Part shown: positions 43,772 to 55,450 of the stretch, piece by piece
Numbering within the stretch: position 1 is the stretch's first letter
Layout: every line of letters starts with the position of its first letter
Source: Flaveria trinervia
Taxonomy: Eukaryota > Streptophyta > Magnoliopsida > Asterales > Asteraceae
Assembly (NCBI GenBank): GCA_025506515.1
Contig: CM046454.1
Span: forward strand, 30,616,465-30,680,464
Length of the DNA: 64,000 nt
Direction: 5' to 3'
Translations under genes and position numbers: made by a program
Notes under the pieces: generated by a model
Seen by the model: only the letters and a program-made list of their open reading frames with translations
Database searches by the model: none
What the model was told of the DNA's origin: nothing

Positions 43772-46700
43772 ATCCAAGATTCATTCAGTGTCTGATAAAT
43801 GAAGCATTCCCAAATCTTGCTACTGAGGGACCAGTGCTTGATATTCCTTATTATGATGCAAAATCATACAAGTACATTAAGAAGAAGGATCCCATAAACT
43901 TTTATAGTGGAGCTCACTCACCTCTTCTTCCTTGGATGCTTCAACAGATCAATCCAGAAGAACAAGGAGAAGAACAAGATGCTCAAGATCACAATGATGA
44001 ACAAGCTGCTGATGAGCAAACTGATGGTGCTAATAGGCAAAGGTCAGTATCACCCCATGATGGTGCAGGGGGTGATTCTCATACTAAACCTGAAATTCAT
44101 GACTATGCATCTCCATTTGTGCCTTTACCATAATCATCTCCACAACCATCTCCACAACCATCACTACAACCATCACCAATATCCCAACCACCAATATCAC
44201 CACCTCATCACTCACCAATATCACCACCTCATCACTCACCAATATCACCACCTCATCACTTACCAATATCACCACCTCATCACTCATCAATATCACCACC
44301 TCAACCATTGCCTACCCATGATATTCCATCTGAGTTTGGAGACTCAACAAGCATATCTAAAGCTTCCAAATCATCTTTGGATGATGAGGATCATCATGCT
44401 CAAATGCCTATAAGGAGAGTCACTTCTGAGACTGCTCTCTTAGAGAGTTTTGCTGAATCTAATGTAAATAGACCAGATGAAAAAGATGAGTTAATCTCTA
44501 AGCTCTTACAAAAAATTGAATGGATGGAAAGAATACCAAATAGGAGGGCTAGAATCATTGATGATAGGATTCTAGAGCTTGATGAAAAGGAGCATAAGTT
44601 AAAAGAGCTTAAAGAAAAACATGAAGCTGAAAGGAAGGAGAAAGAGAAAGAGATTGAAAACATAAAAGCTGCACTTGACAATTCTAGAGAAGAAGTAAGT
44701 GGCCATATTGATACAATTGCCATCCAAAATATAGCTATGGAAGAGCAAGAAGATATGATTGAAGAACAAGAAGAGATCATCTCCAATCTCCAAAGTCAAA
44801 TTGATAGCCAAAATAAAAGAATCTCTAAACTTGAGATGCTAATTGAAATAGAAAAAGATGTGCTGAGGCTGAAGAAAATAAAAAGAATGAAGAAAGAGTA
44901 ATGACTGATGAGAAACAATCATCTACTGAAATTGTTGAAAAAGAAGAAGATGCTAGCAAAGCAAAGAATGAAGAATCAAGTCTAGAGATTGTGGTTTATT
45001 TTGGGTAATCAGATGCTACTCAAACTGAGAAAGCTGAATTTGAAGAATTAATTAGTGCTTTGGATAGCGTTACTTCCGAAGAATTCATAATAGATGAAGA
45101 TTTTTGGGATTTTGTTGCAGACCAGAGGACCAACATTGAACCCATTATGGTCATTCCTCAATCTCCAGTTCCATTGGAGAAAGAGTTGAGCATACAAACG
45201 GTACCTGCTGTGTCATTACCAGAAGAACAAAAGGATATGATTAAAAAGTTTTATGAAAAAGAAAGAGAAGAAAAAGAGGCCGATGATGAAGAAAAAGTAC
45301 AAAAAGGGGCTGAAAATTTGCTTGAGGAGATAAAAAAGGCTGAATCCTCTTCTGGTCCTCCACTTCAAACTTATACCAGAAAAAGGAAATACTTATCTGA
45401 GAAAGCTAAAGGAAAAAGACTGATGAAAGAAAAAGAACCAGCAAAGAAAACCAAATCAGATGATCCCAGAAGTCTTGCTGCAATAGTAGAATTCCTGGAA
45501 GAACATAAAAAGTTGAGGCATAATTGAAGAAACCAGATGTATTCATTGATCTTGAAGAAGGAGTGATTGAGGGGGGATATAATGCTGATGAACCTATAGA
45601 TGTTGACAGCCCTGTGGTAAAAGAAAAATGTGTGGATGAGATGGTGTTAAAGGCTCAAACTGATGACCTGATGATAAAAGCAATGTTTTTGATCAATCAC
45701 GGGTATGATCCAAATGAAGTCTTTAGTATGACATATGAAGTCATGAAAGTAGAAGAAGAAAAGGTCAATAAAATGCTAGATCCAAACTTTGAAACTGAGT
45801 ATGAAAGATCATTTTCTAGAAAGGTTCATGTGCCCAAACTATCATCCATGAAGAAATCATCCTCAACTCCTAAACCACTATTTCCTAATCCTTATAGCAT
45901 GTCAGATAAGGAAATGAAGGATTATCTTTCAAGCCAAGGCTTCACAAGAAGGAAGCTTAGGAATATGAAAACAAACTCATTAAGTGCTCCAACTCTCCAA
46001 ATGATTAATGAAAAGAAAGATAGACTCAAGCAGATAGAAGAAGAAATCATAAACAAAAATCCAAGATCAAGAGTAACAGCTCAAGACATGCTACTAAACC
46101 AAAAAGATCAAGAATTGTTGGCTCCTGTACTTCATAAATATCCTGAATGGTTTGCAGAACCCTCTCAACTAAAACTACAAGAAGGGTTAACCACTGCTGA
46201 GTTAATTAGAGGGGTGTCTACTCCCAAAGGCAAAGTTGATGAGAAAATAATTGCATGGAAGTATGACAACACTTGGAACATGTTTATGGTTAAAAGGATC
46301 TCCGGGCTGGTCCAATTCTTTACAGAGTACTCTGCTATTGTAAATGCCCCGGAGATCCATGACTTAAAAGAACTAGCTCAACTGGAACTGATCAATAACT
46401 CAGCTATGTTTAGGGGATATGAATTTGAAAACATACTCAAAATGTTCAAAAGGACTGACAATTTCAAATCATTAAAGGTAATATTCATTAGGAAAGATAA
46501 GTCATTTATTAATCCCCCCTGAGAAGAAGAAGACAATACAAGCTGAAGAAGTTGTGTTTCCAGAGTTAAAAGTGAAACCAATAGAATCTTTAAAGAGAAA
46601 AATGGTGTCTGGTACTCATTCCACTACACCTATCTCAAATGTGTACTATGATGAAAAAACTTATGAGATGGTGATTGAAAGAAAGTGGGAGGAAAGGAGG

Positions 46701-47208
46701 GTGCTGAAATAAGACTATTTAGTGGATATGAAGTAAGATTGCTTGATGAATCCTACATCCACTATATATATACCAGACACTTCAGGGAAATAAACAATAA
46801 ACTAGGAAAACAAGATATGCACTTCTTCCTATAGTGCATCAAGTTGTTGAAATTGGCTTATGATCGTATCATTGCCAAGAGAGACAAAAGAAAGAAAAAG
46901 AAGACTTCATTGCAACTTGGAATATTGTTAAACTGGAGGTAGATGTGGGTGGGAGCTTACTAATTCACAGAGATGGTCTCTTTACTATATCTATTTGGGA
47001 ACCTATTTCTCTAAAGAAGTTACCAATAGAAGCCATCTACAATATGAGCAAAATGAAGATACATGTGCTGAGTAGGGAAAGAATGTCAGAAGCAATAGAT
47101 TTTGTCAATATGATTAAAGCCATTCTGGATCCAACTAAAGTAGCATTTTTACTACCTCCACAAGACCCAGCAGAATCCTCACAACATCAATCACCTCCCA
47201 AACATTGA
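43772..47208 (+). pseudogene. Element A: accessory ORF, 3' part, frameshifted
   Basis: The right-arm copy reads LMYPRFIQCLINEAFPN at its start, then the same order as A': a linker with HSPISPPH repeats (with TAA at 44131), coiled coil (44308-44901), acidic region (45060-45527) with TYTRKRKYLSEKAKGKR, MIKAMFLINHGYDPNEVF (45524-46522), IIAWKYDNTWNMFMVKR, and a C-terminal end with ISIWEPISLKKLPIEAIYN (46945-47208). Breaks lie near 44131, 44900, 45527 and 46522. It ends about 25 bp before the PPT, so this ORF is the last in the element. Confidence 0.85.
44190..44300 (+). repeat. 24-bp tandem repeat in A accessory ORF
   Basis: Four to five near-perfect copies of a 24-bp unit around CCAATATCACCACCTCATCA. 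Read in frame they give HSPISPPH repeats. The A' copy has a different proline repeat here (PSPIPSQIPSPIPS), so this linker changes quickly in length. Confidence 0.85.
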
Positions 47209-47230
47209 AAAACATAGGCTGTATAATCCC

Positions 47231-47240
47231 TAGGGGAAGT
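47231..47240 (+). promoter_or_regulatory. Element A: 3' polypurine tract
   Basis: TAGGGGAAGT two bases before TGTTGCACC, the start of the 3' LTR. Shorter in G than the tracts of B and C, possibly mutated. Confidence 0.8.
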
Positions 47241-47242
47241 AT

Positions 47243-47981
47243 TGTTGCACCCTGAAAGGATCATACATGCCAATTCAATGGGTGAGTTGATGGTTGCTTT
47301 GCTAGAATCCTATAAAGTCCAAGAAGAAATGCATATGAAGATCCTAAATGAGAAAAACCAAGTATGTTCTTCTGCATTTGTCAATGCGGAAGTCATAAAA
47401 CAAATACGGACAAGTATTTGTTCTTCCGCATTGACAAATGCGAAAGACCAATTAGTAATGCGGACAAGACTTTGTTCATCCACATTTGCCAATGCGGATG
47501 ACCGGACAAATGCGCAGAAGTATTTGTTCATCCGCATTAACCACTGCGGAGGACCAACATACTAATGCGGATGATCAAGTGAATAAATGCTGATCAAGTC
47601 ATCTCATCCGCATTTGTCAATGCCGATGAACAAGCAGAGATGCAGATCAAGACTTAGACTAGTTCTGATGTAATAGGTCAGGGGTAGTTTAGTCATTTTG
47701 TAATGGCATCTTGTCTACCTATAAATAGAATAGATAACCTTGTACATGAGGTGACAAAATTTAGACAATTAGAATATTTTTATTCTCTAGGTGCATTATT
47801 ACGTTTCTTGCTAACCCTAGTAGTATTTGTAATCAATCACCTTTATTAATATATACAAAAGCATTTATGAGTATTTCTTCTACATTAAATGTTTCTTGAT
47901 TGTTTGATTCCGCCATTCAATCATTAACTCAGTCACTATATTCGATCCTTAGTGAGAATCTCAATCTCACTAACCCAGTCA
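47243..47981 (+). repeat. Element A: 3' LTR (739 bp)
   Basis: Starts TGTTGCACCCTGAAAGG and ends CCCAGTCA. Matches 3575-4316 with about 45 differences by eye. Word array 47365-47650; TATA box TATAAATA at 47720-47727. CTTTA follows at 47982-47986, the same five bases as 3570-3574, after which the GYP LTR resumes. Confidence 0.95.
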
Positions 47982-48529
47982 CTTTACGTTACATACTACT
48001 TTTCATTCATTTCATACTCATAACACGTAAATCATAGAATAATACATAATAGGAACATAAGAAAACATATCATACATGAGCATAACATCATCACACATCA
48101 TCATACATAACATATACCATCACACATCATCATAAACATCATGGATCATACATTCACATACATAAACATATGCACAACAAGCATAATTCATCATAAAACA
48201 TAACTAACCCACCGCGGGACAGCGGGGGTTCAGGGGAAGCAGCCCTAACAGCAGGGTCCTAGGGGCAACAAGCCCTAGTGGGGTCCAAGGGGCAATGCCA
48301 CTGGCTGGATGAGTAGCTACACAACAAGCGTATATTTAGTATGCATTTCCAGCCCTAAACTAGTTCAAAACCTTTAAATAAGGGATCTAGAACTCACCTG
48401 TACTCGATGAGTAGCTTCTTAATCAAGATTTCAAAGCAAGGGTTGCACTACAAAGCCTGCAGATAAGTTAACACTCCATTGAGCTAATTTCTGCCTAATT
48501 TTGTTGCTAATTTTGGTGCATGATCAGCG

Positions 48530-48740
48530 GTTTCACTGCTAATTTTACCAGCAGTTTTGCTGCCATCTTCGCTAACAGTTTCGCTGGCATCTTCGCTACT
48601 AGTTTTGCTGCCAGTTTTGCACAACTTTTGTTGGTTAACCATGTCTGCGAAACTACCATTGAATCTATTGTTTCATAGGAAGACCAATAGTTTCGCTGGA
48701 CGAACACATAATTTCGCTGGATGAACACCCAGTTTCAGAA
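48530..48740 (-). repeat. GYP LTR: AGTTTCGCTGG word array
   Basis: About ten words such as CAGTTTCGCTGGC, TAGTTTCGCTGGACGAAC and ATAATTTCGCTGGATGAAC. The spacer of copia B has the same words (GTAGTTTCGCTAGATGAAC, near 22130). Finding one word in a gypsy LTR and a copia element is unexpected. Confidence 0.8.
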
Positions 48741-49121
48741 CGGGCTGAAAATAACAAACCAACCCATTTTTGACCCAAAACTTCAAGGTTTTACACCCAA
48801 AACCTTGGTTTATCATCCATGAAGCTATATCTAAGCTTTTTACATATTTTCTTACATAAAAACGTGATTTTTGGGTGAATCTTTGCCACTTTAAAAACCC
48901 AAGCCCTAGAATCCGAATTTACATCAAAATGAAATATTAAATGATGTTTCTTACCTAGATTCTTGGTGTTTTCTTGTTGTTTGGATGCCCACGAACACCG
49001 ATCTTCAATCCCGTGATCAACCGACCCTTTAATCTTTAATTCTTTCCACTTTATCTCTCTACACACTCTCTCTAGAATTTGGGGTGTTGAGTTGCAAATG
49101 AGAGTTGCTCAAGTTGATCCG

Positions 49122-49131
49122 TTTATATATA
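49122..49131 (-). promoter_or_regulatory. GYP LTR: TATA box
   Basis: The minus strand reads TATATATAAA, about 150 bp from the U3 end of the LTR and upstream (in transcription direction) of the word array. It is the likely core promoter of GYP. Confidence 0.6.
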
Positions 49132-49282
49132 CCGAGCGTTCTTGGGACCTTAAACTCGCCAAAAACATAACCCGCGAGGTCTACTTGGTCCATACTCCAT
49201 TACCCACTTATTTTATTTAAATAATCCCCGCTAACCCTATTATTTTGAATTTGCTCATTTTGACTTTATTTCTGGCGTTACA

Positions 49283-50418
49283 GAAATAGTATCTGATATC
49301 AATATGTTTTGTCTTGTAGTGCTTGACTGGATTTTCAGTAATGGAAATAGCACTGTTGTTGTAAATATGGATAGCAGTGCTCATGAAGTTGAATCCATCG
49401 TCTAACATCTGATTTTGAATCCACAGTAGTTAAGCACAACAACTAGCAGCAATAATGTATTCAGCTTCAGCAGTTGATGTAGAGACACAAGATTGTTTTC
49501 TGCATTGCCATGAGAAGATCTTTCCACCAAGAAATTGACATCCTCCTGATATTGATTTCTTATTGATATTGCAGCCACCATAGTCACTATTAGAATAACC
49601 ATAGAGATTGAAATTGCTATTCCTTGGATACCAAAGACCTAGTTTAGGTGCTCCTTTGAGGTATCTAAGGATTCTCTTGGTAGCAACTAGGTGAGATACC
49701 ATTAGAGCAGCCCAATATCTTCCACAAATGCATGTTGCAAACATGATATGAGGTCTGCTTGCTATGAGATACATCACAGACCTAATAATTGCACTATACA
49801 AACGTTGCTCAATAGCCTCCCCCTCCAATTCAGGACAAAGAGTGGTTTCTAGGTATAGGAGTCTTTGCGGGGTTACAATCTTTCATATCAAATCTATCCA
49901 ATATGTCAGACACATATTTAGATTTATTGATAAAGAAGCCCTCTTTCATATGCTTTTCCTGAATTCCAAGGAAAAGTCCATTTTTCCCATGGAACTCATC
50001 TCAAGTTTCTTTTTCATGATGCTCTCAAAGTCTCTGCATATTTGGTCATTTGAGGATCCAAATATGATGTCATTAGCATAGACATGGATGAGCAAAATGT
50101 CCTTCCCAGACTTTCTTATGAGTAAAGTCCTATCAATGGTACCTCTAGTATAACTATTCTTAAGAAGAAATTGAGACAAAGTCTCATACCACAACCTAGG
50201 CGCTTGGTGTAGCCGATAGAGAGCTTTATCCAATTTGCACACATAGTCAGGGTGATATGGGTCTTCAAATCCTGGAGGTTGGCATATGTATACTTCCCTA
50301 TCTATATTCCCATATAGAAAGGCACACTTGACATCAAGTTGGTAGACAGTAAAATTCTTGGATGCAGCGTAAGCAAGGAAGATCCTAACTACCTCAAGTC
50401 TTGCAACAGGTGCAAAGA
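49283..50418 (-). pseudogene. Element E: copia RT-RNase H remnant, twice interrupted
   Basis: The minus strand encodes copia RT (50242-49946: LYRLHQAPRLWYETLS, HVYANDIIFGSSND) and RNase H (49828-49430: SVMYLIASRPHIMFATC, STAEAEYIIAASC; then ENPVKHYKTKHIDIRYYF at 49340-49283). The catalytic YVDD is YAND, losing one Asp. At 49283 GYP interrupts it within the RNase H end. At 50418 element D interrupts it inside FAPVARLE. The outer parts of E lie outside the window. E is the oldest visible layer. Confidence 0.9.
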
Positions 50419-50709
50419 TGATAGGTTCAAATGGATCAATCCGTGTTTGTTATATGAACTATGTAATCAACACAAAATAATATTAGAAAAATTCATAGAG
50501 TTTATATTGATATTAGTATGGATTACAATGTGCAATCAAGAGAGAATGAACAAAAGTCTATTCCAAAGTCTTACGAGCACAGATACAATTAATCCTATTT
50601 ACATTAATAACAGAAAACAAAAGGAACATATATTTACATAAATAAGTCCCTAAACTATGAAAAAAACTAATCTAAAGACTAAAATGCTAATCTTTCTAGG
50701 GTTCCAACA
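50419..50709 (-). repeat. Element D: 3' LTR (291 bp)
   Basis: The plus strand runs TGATAGGTTC to GGGTTCCAACA, directly joined to PPT at 50711 and replacing E sequence at 50419. It is short and AT-rich, and I see no word array in it, unlike the LTRs of A, B and C. No second copy lies in the window, so the left border rests on the break in the E frame. Confidence 0.78.
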
Positions 50710-50710
50710 A

Positions 50711-50720
50711 TACTCCCCCT
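50711..50720 (-). promoter_or_regulatory. Element D: 3' polypurine tract
   Basis: The minus strand reads AGGGGGAGTA followed by TTGTTGGAACC, the LTR start. Its form matches the tracts of B and C. Confidence 0.85.
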
Positions 50721-53700
50721 AAGATTTGCATTTGTCTTCAGCAAAAAAATCTTCCGGTTCTTCTTTGATCTTGAACATTGGTTTCTCCTTGTATAGCTCC
50801 AGTTCTCGAAGACCTTTCTTGATTGAAGACTTGAACTTTCCAGCTAAAATCCCTTGCTCAGGCTTGGAATTGTTTGTCCTTATTTCCATTGCTTCCATCA
50901 TGACCAATGTTTGTTTAGTTAAACCTGTGATATCTACATTGGCATACAACTCTATTGTTTTGAATTCTCTTTAGTGTATATTTCTAACCTCCCTTTGCTA
51001 GAAATCATAATAAACTCTATGTCTTTGATATCTTTCTTCATAATGTTAGCATATGCCATCGCCTTTCTTAGTGAAATTCTCTCCATAGCAGCATTCATTA
51101 CCTTTATGATAGTCATAAAGTATCTTCTATAATGTTCTGCTTCGACTGGAGATACTAGCTCAAATGTTTGATTTGACAAAAAAGAGATATAACTTGGATG
51201 AAGAAATTTGAGTTCAAACACTCCAAAAAACTTATCATGTCATTGTCCTAATCATCCAAGTTTCTCACAAGCTTCATATGAAAAGTATTTGTATCATAAA
51301 ACCATCTCAAAATAGGTTTTGATGATTGAGTACCATCAATAACTTTCAGCCCTGGATTGGTCACTTTCTCAAAATACTTATCATTGAATGTCTCCAAATA
51401 ACATTCTTCAATGGATGCACTTGATTCTCCTTTCTTTGATATTCTCTTCAACTTATCAAAATAACCCTTATCTTCTTGATCACAATGGGTTTGCAGAAAA
51501 GCAGGCATTCTTGTAGTTCCCCTGTCAAGTAATTTCACGAACTTCTCTCCCCTAGCAGCCTTTGAAGGGTTTATGATAGGTAACTTGTGTAACTCCTTTA
51601 GTTCTTGAACAGATAAGGCTATAATGCTAGAGTAAAAATGATAAACCTCACAAATTGTATTTACTCTCTTAATAAAAAAACATCAAATATCTCACCATAT
51701 TTCCAAGCTATAATCTTCACTTCTTTTGTTTTAACAGGCACAATCATAGCATTCAACAACTTTGAAACTGATTGCCTTGTTTGTAGCACAGTTCTCACTA
51801 AGTCTCCAGCTGATCTAGGTTTATTCCAGAGTTGCTTTTGATAAAGAGACACCTTATAACCTTGTTTTTCAACATGAGAAAACATATATATAAGCTCTTT
51901 TTTGTTTTCATGTGATTTTCTTACCACTCCATAGACTTAATCTCTTGAGGCATCAAAATCCTGGTTCTTTTGGTTACTTTTAGATATTAAGGGCTATCCA
52001 TATCAAGAATGATCTTCTTCTTGTACATCTTCCCTGTTTCTTAGAAACTCCTCACTAGGCTTCTTAATGATTCACTTTGTAATATGTTAAGCCACTTCTT
52101 AGGATAATTTCTTGACTGTAACCATCTTCTAAAAGCAGAAATCTCCATGTCTTCAGGATTATGATGGTGCAATTCTTTAATAGTATTGTCATCAACATTT
52201 ATACTTTCACTCGTTGGTGCCCATTCACCATGTTCAAGGCTTATTTCATTTGAATCTGTTGGCGCTGAGGACTCTACAAGCATACATTTTTCATACTCTT
52301 CATTTATCTGAGTCACTGTCAGCACATCCAAGTATAATCTATTGTACTTTTTCCTAATAAAATAATTATATTTGTCTTCAAAGTCTTTAGGAATGTCATC
52401 TTGAACTATTTCAATAGGTGAGTCAACAACATCACATACATCTTCATCTTCTAGCACCTCATCATACCATTCATCTGGTAAATCAGACTCTATATCATCA
52501 AGGGTTTCTATTCTCTGTTGCATCTTAGTTTGTTCTATATTCTCAACTATATCAGTATTCTTTTGAACTTTGGAAGGAACTGAAGATGATTCAACTTCAT
52601 CAATCTTTCTTTTACCTTTCTCAGACTCAATAAACTTTCTAGTTATAATCTTTTGATGTTCTTGTATAGTTTCTTTCTCAACAACTATTACTTCATTTTC
52701 CTTTTTTGTTCCTTCAGACTTTGTTTTAACTTTTCTATCTATTTAAACATTCTTTTCACTTTTTCTTCAAGTTCATTCATTATGATGTTCTTATTTTCAT
52801 CATTTGCTTTTAACAAAGCATTTTATTCTTTCAATCTCTCAATTTCTTCATTTTGATATACAATCCGAGACTTCAACTCTTCAATTACATCTTAGTTATC
52901 TTCAATTTCTGTTTGAACATAAACATCAGTTGTTTGTTTCATTTCTTTTTCTTTGTCTTTCATAATCATAACTTCTACAATTGGAGATTGCACAATAGAA
53001 AAAACATTCCTTGTGATAGGCTCAGACCAAACATAATCAAAATCAAAAGCTTGATTGAAATCAACATTCTTAACATTCTCATTCTCAACATACTCATCAT
53101 CTCCTTGATCATTCACATTAGTATCATCATCAACATCTATATTTCTATCCTCATCATCTCTATGATCAGAAATAGTTTGTTTACTATCCATCTCATGAAT
53201 AGGTTCTTCATTATTCCCTTCTAGCTCACCACCTTGATCACCACCTTGGTTATCATTATCATCATTGTCATCATCACTATCATCATCAGTATTGGTAGAA
53301 CTCTCATCATTATGATCCTCATCATCATCATCATCAACATCATCTTCTTCAGATTCTTCAACAACCTCTTCTTCGATTACATCTTCTATAAGATCATTAG
53401 GATTTACAGGCTCATCCTCAGTCAAATGGAAGTGTCTTTGATTAATATCAACATTATCACTACAATCCTCATATAATCAAATAGAGGTACATTATCAGCT
53501 CCTGTAATCACAACAAGTCTCTTATACACACCTTCAGACATATGCTCTAAATCAGATCTGTCACCTTGTACTCCAAAAGCATGAATGTTTGGATGTTCTT
53601 CATTTATGATCAATTGGAGAAACCTAGGATACATCAAGTACTTGTTCCAATTTCCTTTCTCCAAGTTGAATACCCATTCATTATCCACTTAACCATGTTG

Positions 53701-54227
53701 AATCTACTATTTGTGGCTATGGCTACTATAGGAGATGCAATATCTACTGGAAAAGAGTTCCCTCCTGCACTCCTCTTGAACATATAGTGCTGGAATATGT
53801 AGCAAAGCAACTTCTAGTGATTATAGACTCTTGCTCTAAAGAATTGCTTCTTAGGGAAGTTATCTATATGACCTATCTGCATGAATATCTCCCTACACTC
53901 ATTAAAAGTGTACTCAGATAAATCTTGTGTATCATTCTCACCCAATCTTAGTTCACTCCTTAAAGGATCTTCAGAGATTTCAATCATTCTATCATTAGTA
54001 AAGATTCCTCTTAGAACTTTCCTTCTGTTATCATCAAGCTCAATCTATGCTGTTCTCCAAAACTTTTTAATCAGACTTGCATATATGACCGATCTAGCAC
54101 ACATAGCATATACATATTTTGTCCTTAGAAGAAATCTGATAATCTCTTCATATCTAGTAGATTCCGTAACTTTCTCATTCAGAAATGCAGCAACATTGTG
54201 CTTAGGCTCAAACTTCAATGCAACCAT
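50719..54227 (-). pseudogene. Element D: accessory ORF after pol, broken
   Basis: The start is the ATG at 54227 (MVALKFEPKHNVAAFL), parallel to C and B. YASLIKKFWRTA then an in-frame TAG, and MYPRFLQLIINEEHPN (53688-53422) complete the N-terminal domain. An extremely acidic, Asp-rich stretch follows (53425-52892), then a coiled coil with KGKRKIDEVE (near 52600), another acidic part (52523-52041), KIIAWKYGEIFDVFLLR near 51710, and a C-terminal end (51221-50719) with ERISLRKAMAYANIMKK. IIAWKY and MYPRF are shared with A. About ten breaks. Confidence 0.82.
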
Positions 54228-54979
54228 CTGTCAATCACAAAGAAACATGAATTAGTATGAAGGTTTAAGGATCAATTAAGATTTTAAGAAAACTTGTAAC
54301 AAGTTATAATTCCTTCAATAGGTTTTAGAAATTACTTAATAAATTTTATATTTAAAATTTGATCATTTTAAAAACATTTCTAAGTGTTTTTACTTTACTT
54401 TTTTAATGATTCAATCAATTTTAAGATATACAATCAATTAAGTAACTTGTTTCTAGTTGATTTGAAAATACAAATTGAATTTAATGATTTATAGGCAATT
54501 TTAGTTTGAACATTGCATTTTGTCGATTCATTTCAAGTTCAATATTTTATTATTATTTTTTGCACCGATGATCATGGAATCTTCAAAACTTTTGTGATGA
54601 AATTTGGATTTGATGATGTTAAACAGGTCGCAATCTAGTACCATTAACAATTTCAGGTTCCATTTTTAGCATATTATCACATTCGAACATCAATTTCAGA
54701 TTTATTCAAGTTTTAGGGTTCGAACGCCTAAATAGTGTTCAAACGTCGAATGATTGTGATGTCAATGAACACTGATTTGATGAAATAATCTCAATATATT
54801 GTTTACAATCACTGATTTTACCTTAGAATACCAAAACTCTTAGAAAATCAAAGTAATCAGTGAGTAATGTGTTCGTCAAATACTTGAGAGTAAGAACAGA
54901 GAGAATAACAGAGTGAAAAGTTCGAATGGAAATAAATCTGTCCAAGTGTTGAATTTATATAAGTGTGAAAAACCCGTGG

Positions 54980-55450
54980 ACGTATTGCAACTATGCAGGC
55001 ACGTGACCACTGTTGAGACGCATGAGGTTTAGGCGCATTAGCACTATACATGTGTATTACCCCTATTCAGGCGTATGAGACCTAGACGCATGAGTTACAC
55101 CTGGTCAAATTTTATTTAAGTACATAGGCGCATTTGCACTGTACAGGTGCATGAGCACTGTTTAGGTGCATGAGCACTTTTTAGGCGCATGAGCACTGTT
55201 TAGGCGCATGACCTAGTATGAAACGCCTAACACTTGTTGTATTTTCAATATGAAACGTCTGGTACTGTTTAGGTGCATGAGCTTGTACAAACGCCCAAAC
55301 TTAACCAAAATTTTCAGACTCATTACTGCTGTTTATGCATATGAGTTTGACTCAAACGTCCAACACTTATTAAAAAACTAAAAATTCATTATGCGTCTAA
55401 ACTTAGACTTATGGTCACTATTTAGGCCCATGAGACAACCATACGTCTAA
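54980..55450 (-). repeat. Element D: TTTAGGCGCATGAGCAC word array
   Basis: About 15 copies in the plus direction of a unit such as GCACTGTTTAGGCGCATGA, many with a decayed GGCGCA core (GGTGCA, GACGCA) and some reversed (AAACGCCTAAC). The spacing is 20-40 bp. The position, between RNase H and accessory ORF, equals the arrays in A, B and C. Confidence 0.82.

Larger units (their letters stand above)
3575..47981 (+). mobile_element. Element A: Ty1/copia retrotransposon split by nested insertions
   Basis: A is a plus-strand Ty1/copia element inserted in the LTR of GYP. Its LTRs are 3575-4316 and 47243-47981, both TGTTGCACC...CCAGTCA. The 5 bases CTTTA lie at 3570-3574 and again at 47982-47986, a perfect target-site duplication across 44.4 kb. 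Contents in order: primer site, gag, protease start, element B (6349-33513), rest of pol (33514-36815), spacer, the inverted remnant A' (38600-43771), 3' half of the accessory ORF (43772-47208), PPT, 3' LTR. Coding parts hold many stops. By eye the two LTRs differ at roughly 6% of positions. Confidence 0.93.
38600..47981. repeat. Imperfect palindrome: A' and A 3' halves head-to-head
   Basis: The left arm (38600-43771, about 4.17 kb without the solo LTR) is LTR, PPT and accessory ORF on the minus strand. The right arm (43772-47981, 4.21 kb) is accessory ORF, PPT and LTR on the plus strand. They meet with essentially no spacer at the homologous MYPRF / INESFPN point. Proteins of the arms agree at most positions (for example EGPVLDIPHYDARSYKYIKK and EGPVLDIPYYDAKSYKYIKK) but are clearly diverged. 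Both arms lack the same first part of the ORF, so the centre marks a paired deletion. RNA crossing the centre could fold into a long hairpin. Confidence 0.82.
47987..49282 (-). repeat. GYP: 5' LTR, distal part
   Basis: Continuation of the gypsy LTR after element A. The plus strand ends GGCGTTACA, matching TGTAAGGCC at 2721 as inverted ends. It contains CAT-rich sequence (48000-48200), a GC-rich stretch (48205-48310, GGGACAGCGGGGG), a TTTCGC array (48530-48740) and a minus-strand TATA box. 49283-49287 (GAAAT) would be the target duplication; its partner lies outside the window. Confidence 0.87.

Noticed and set aside
52653..53476. Plus-strand Ile/Phe-rich ORFs that look membrane-spanning
   Set aside because: They are the antisense of the Asp/Glu-rich accessory ORF of D.
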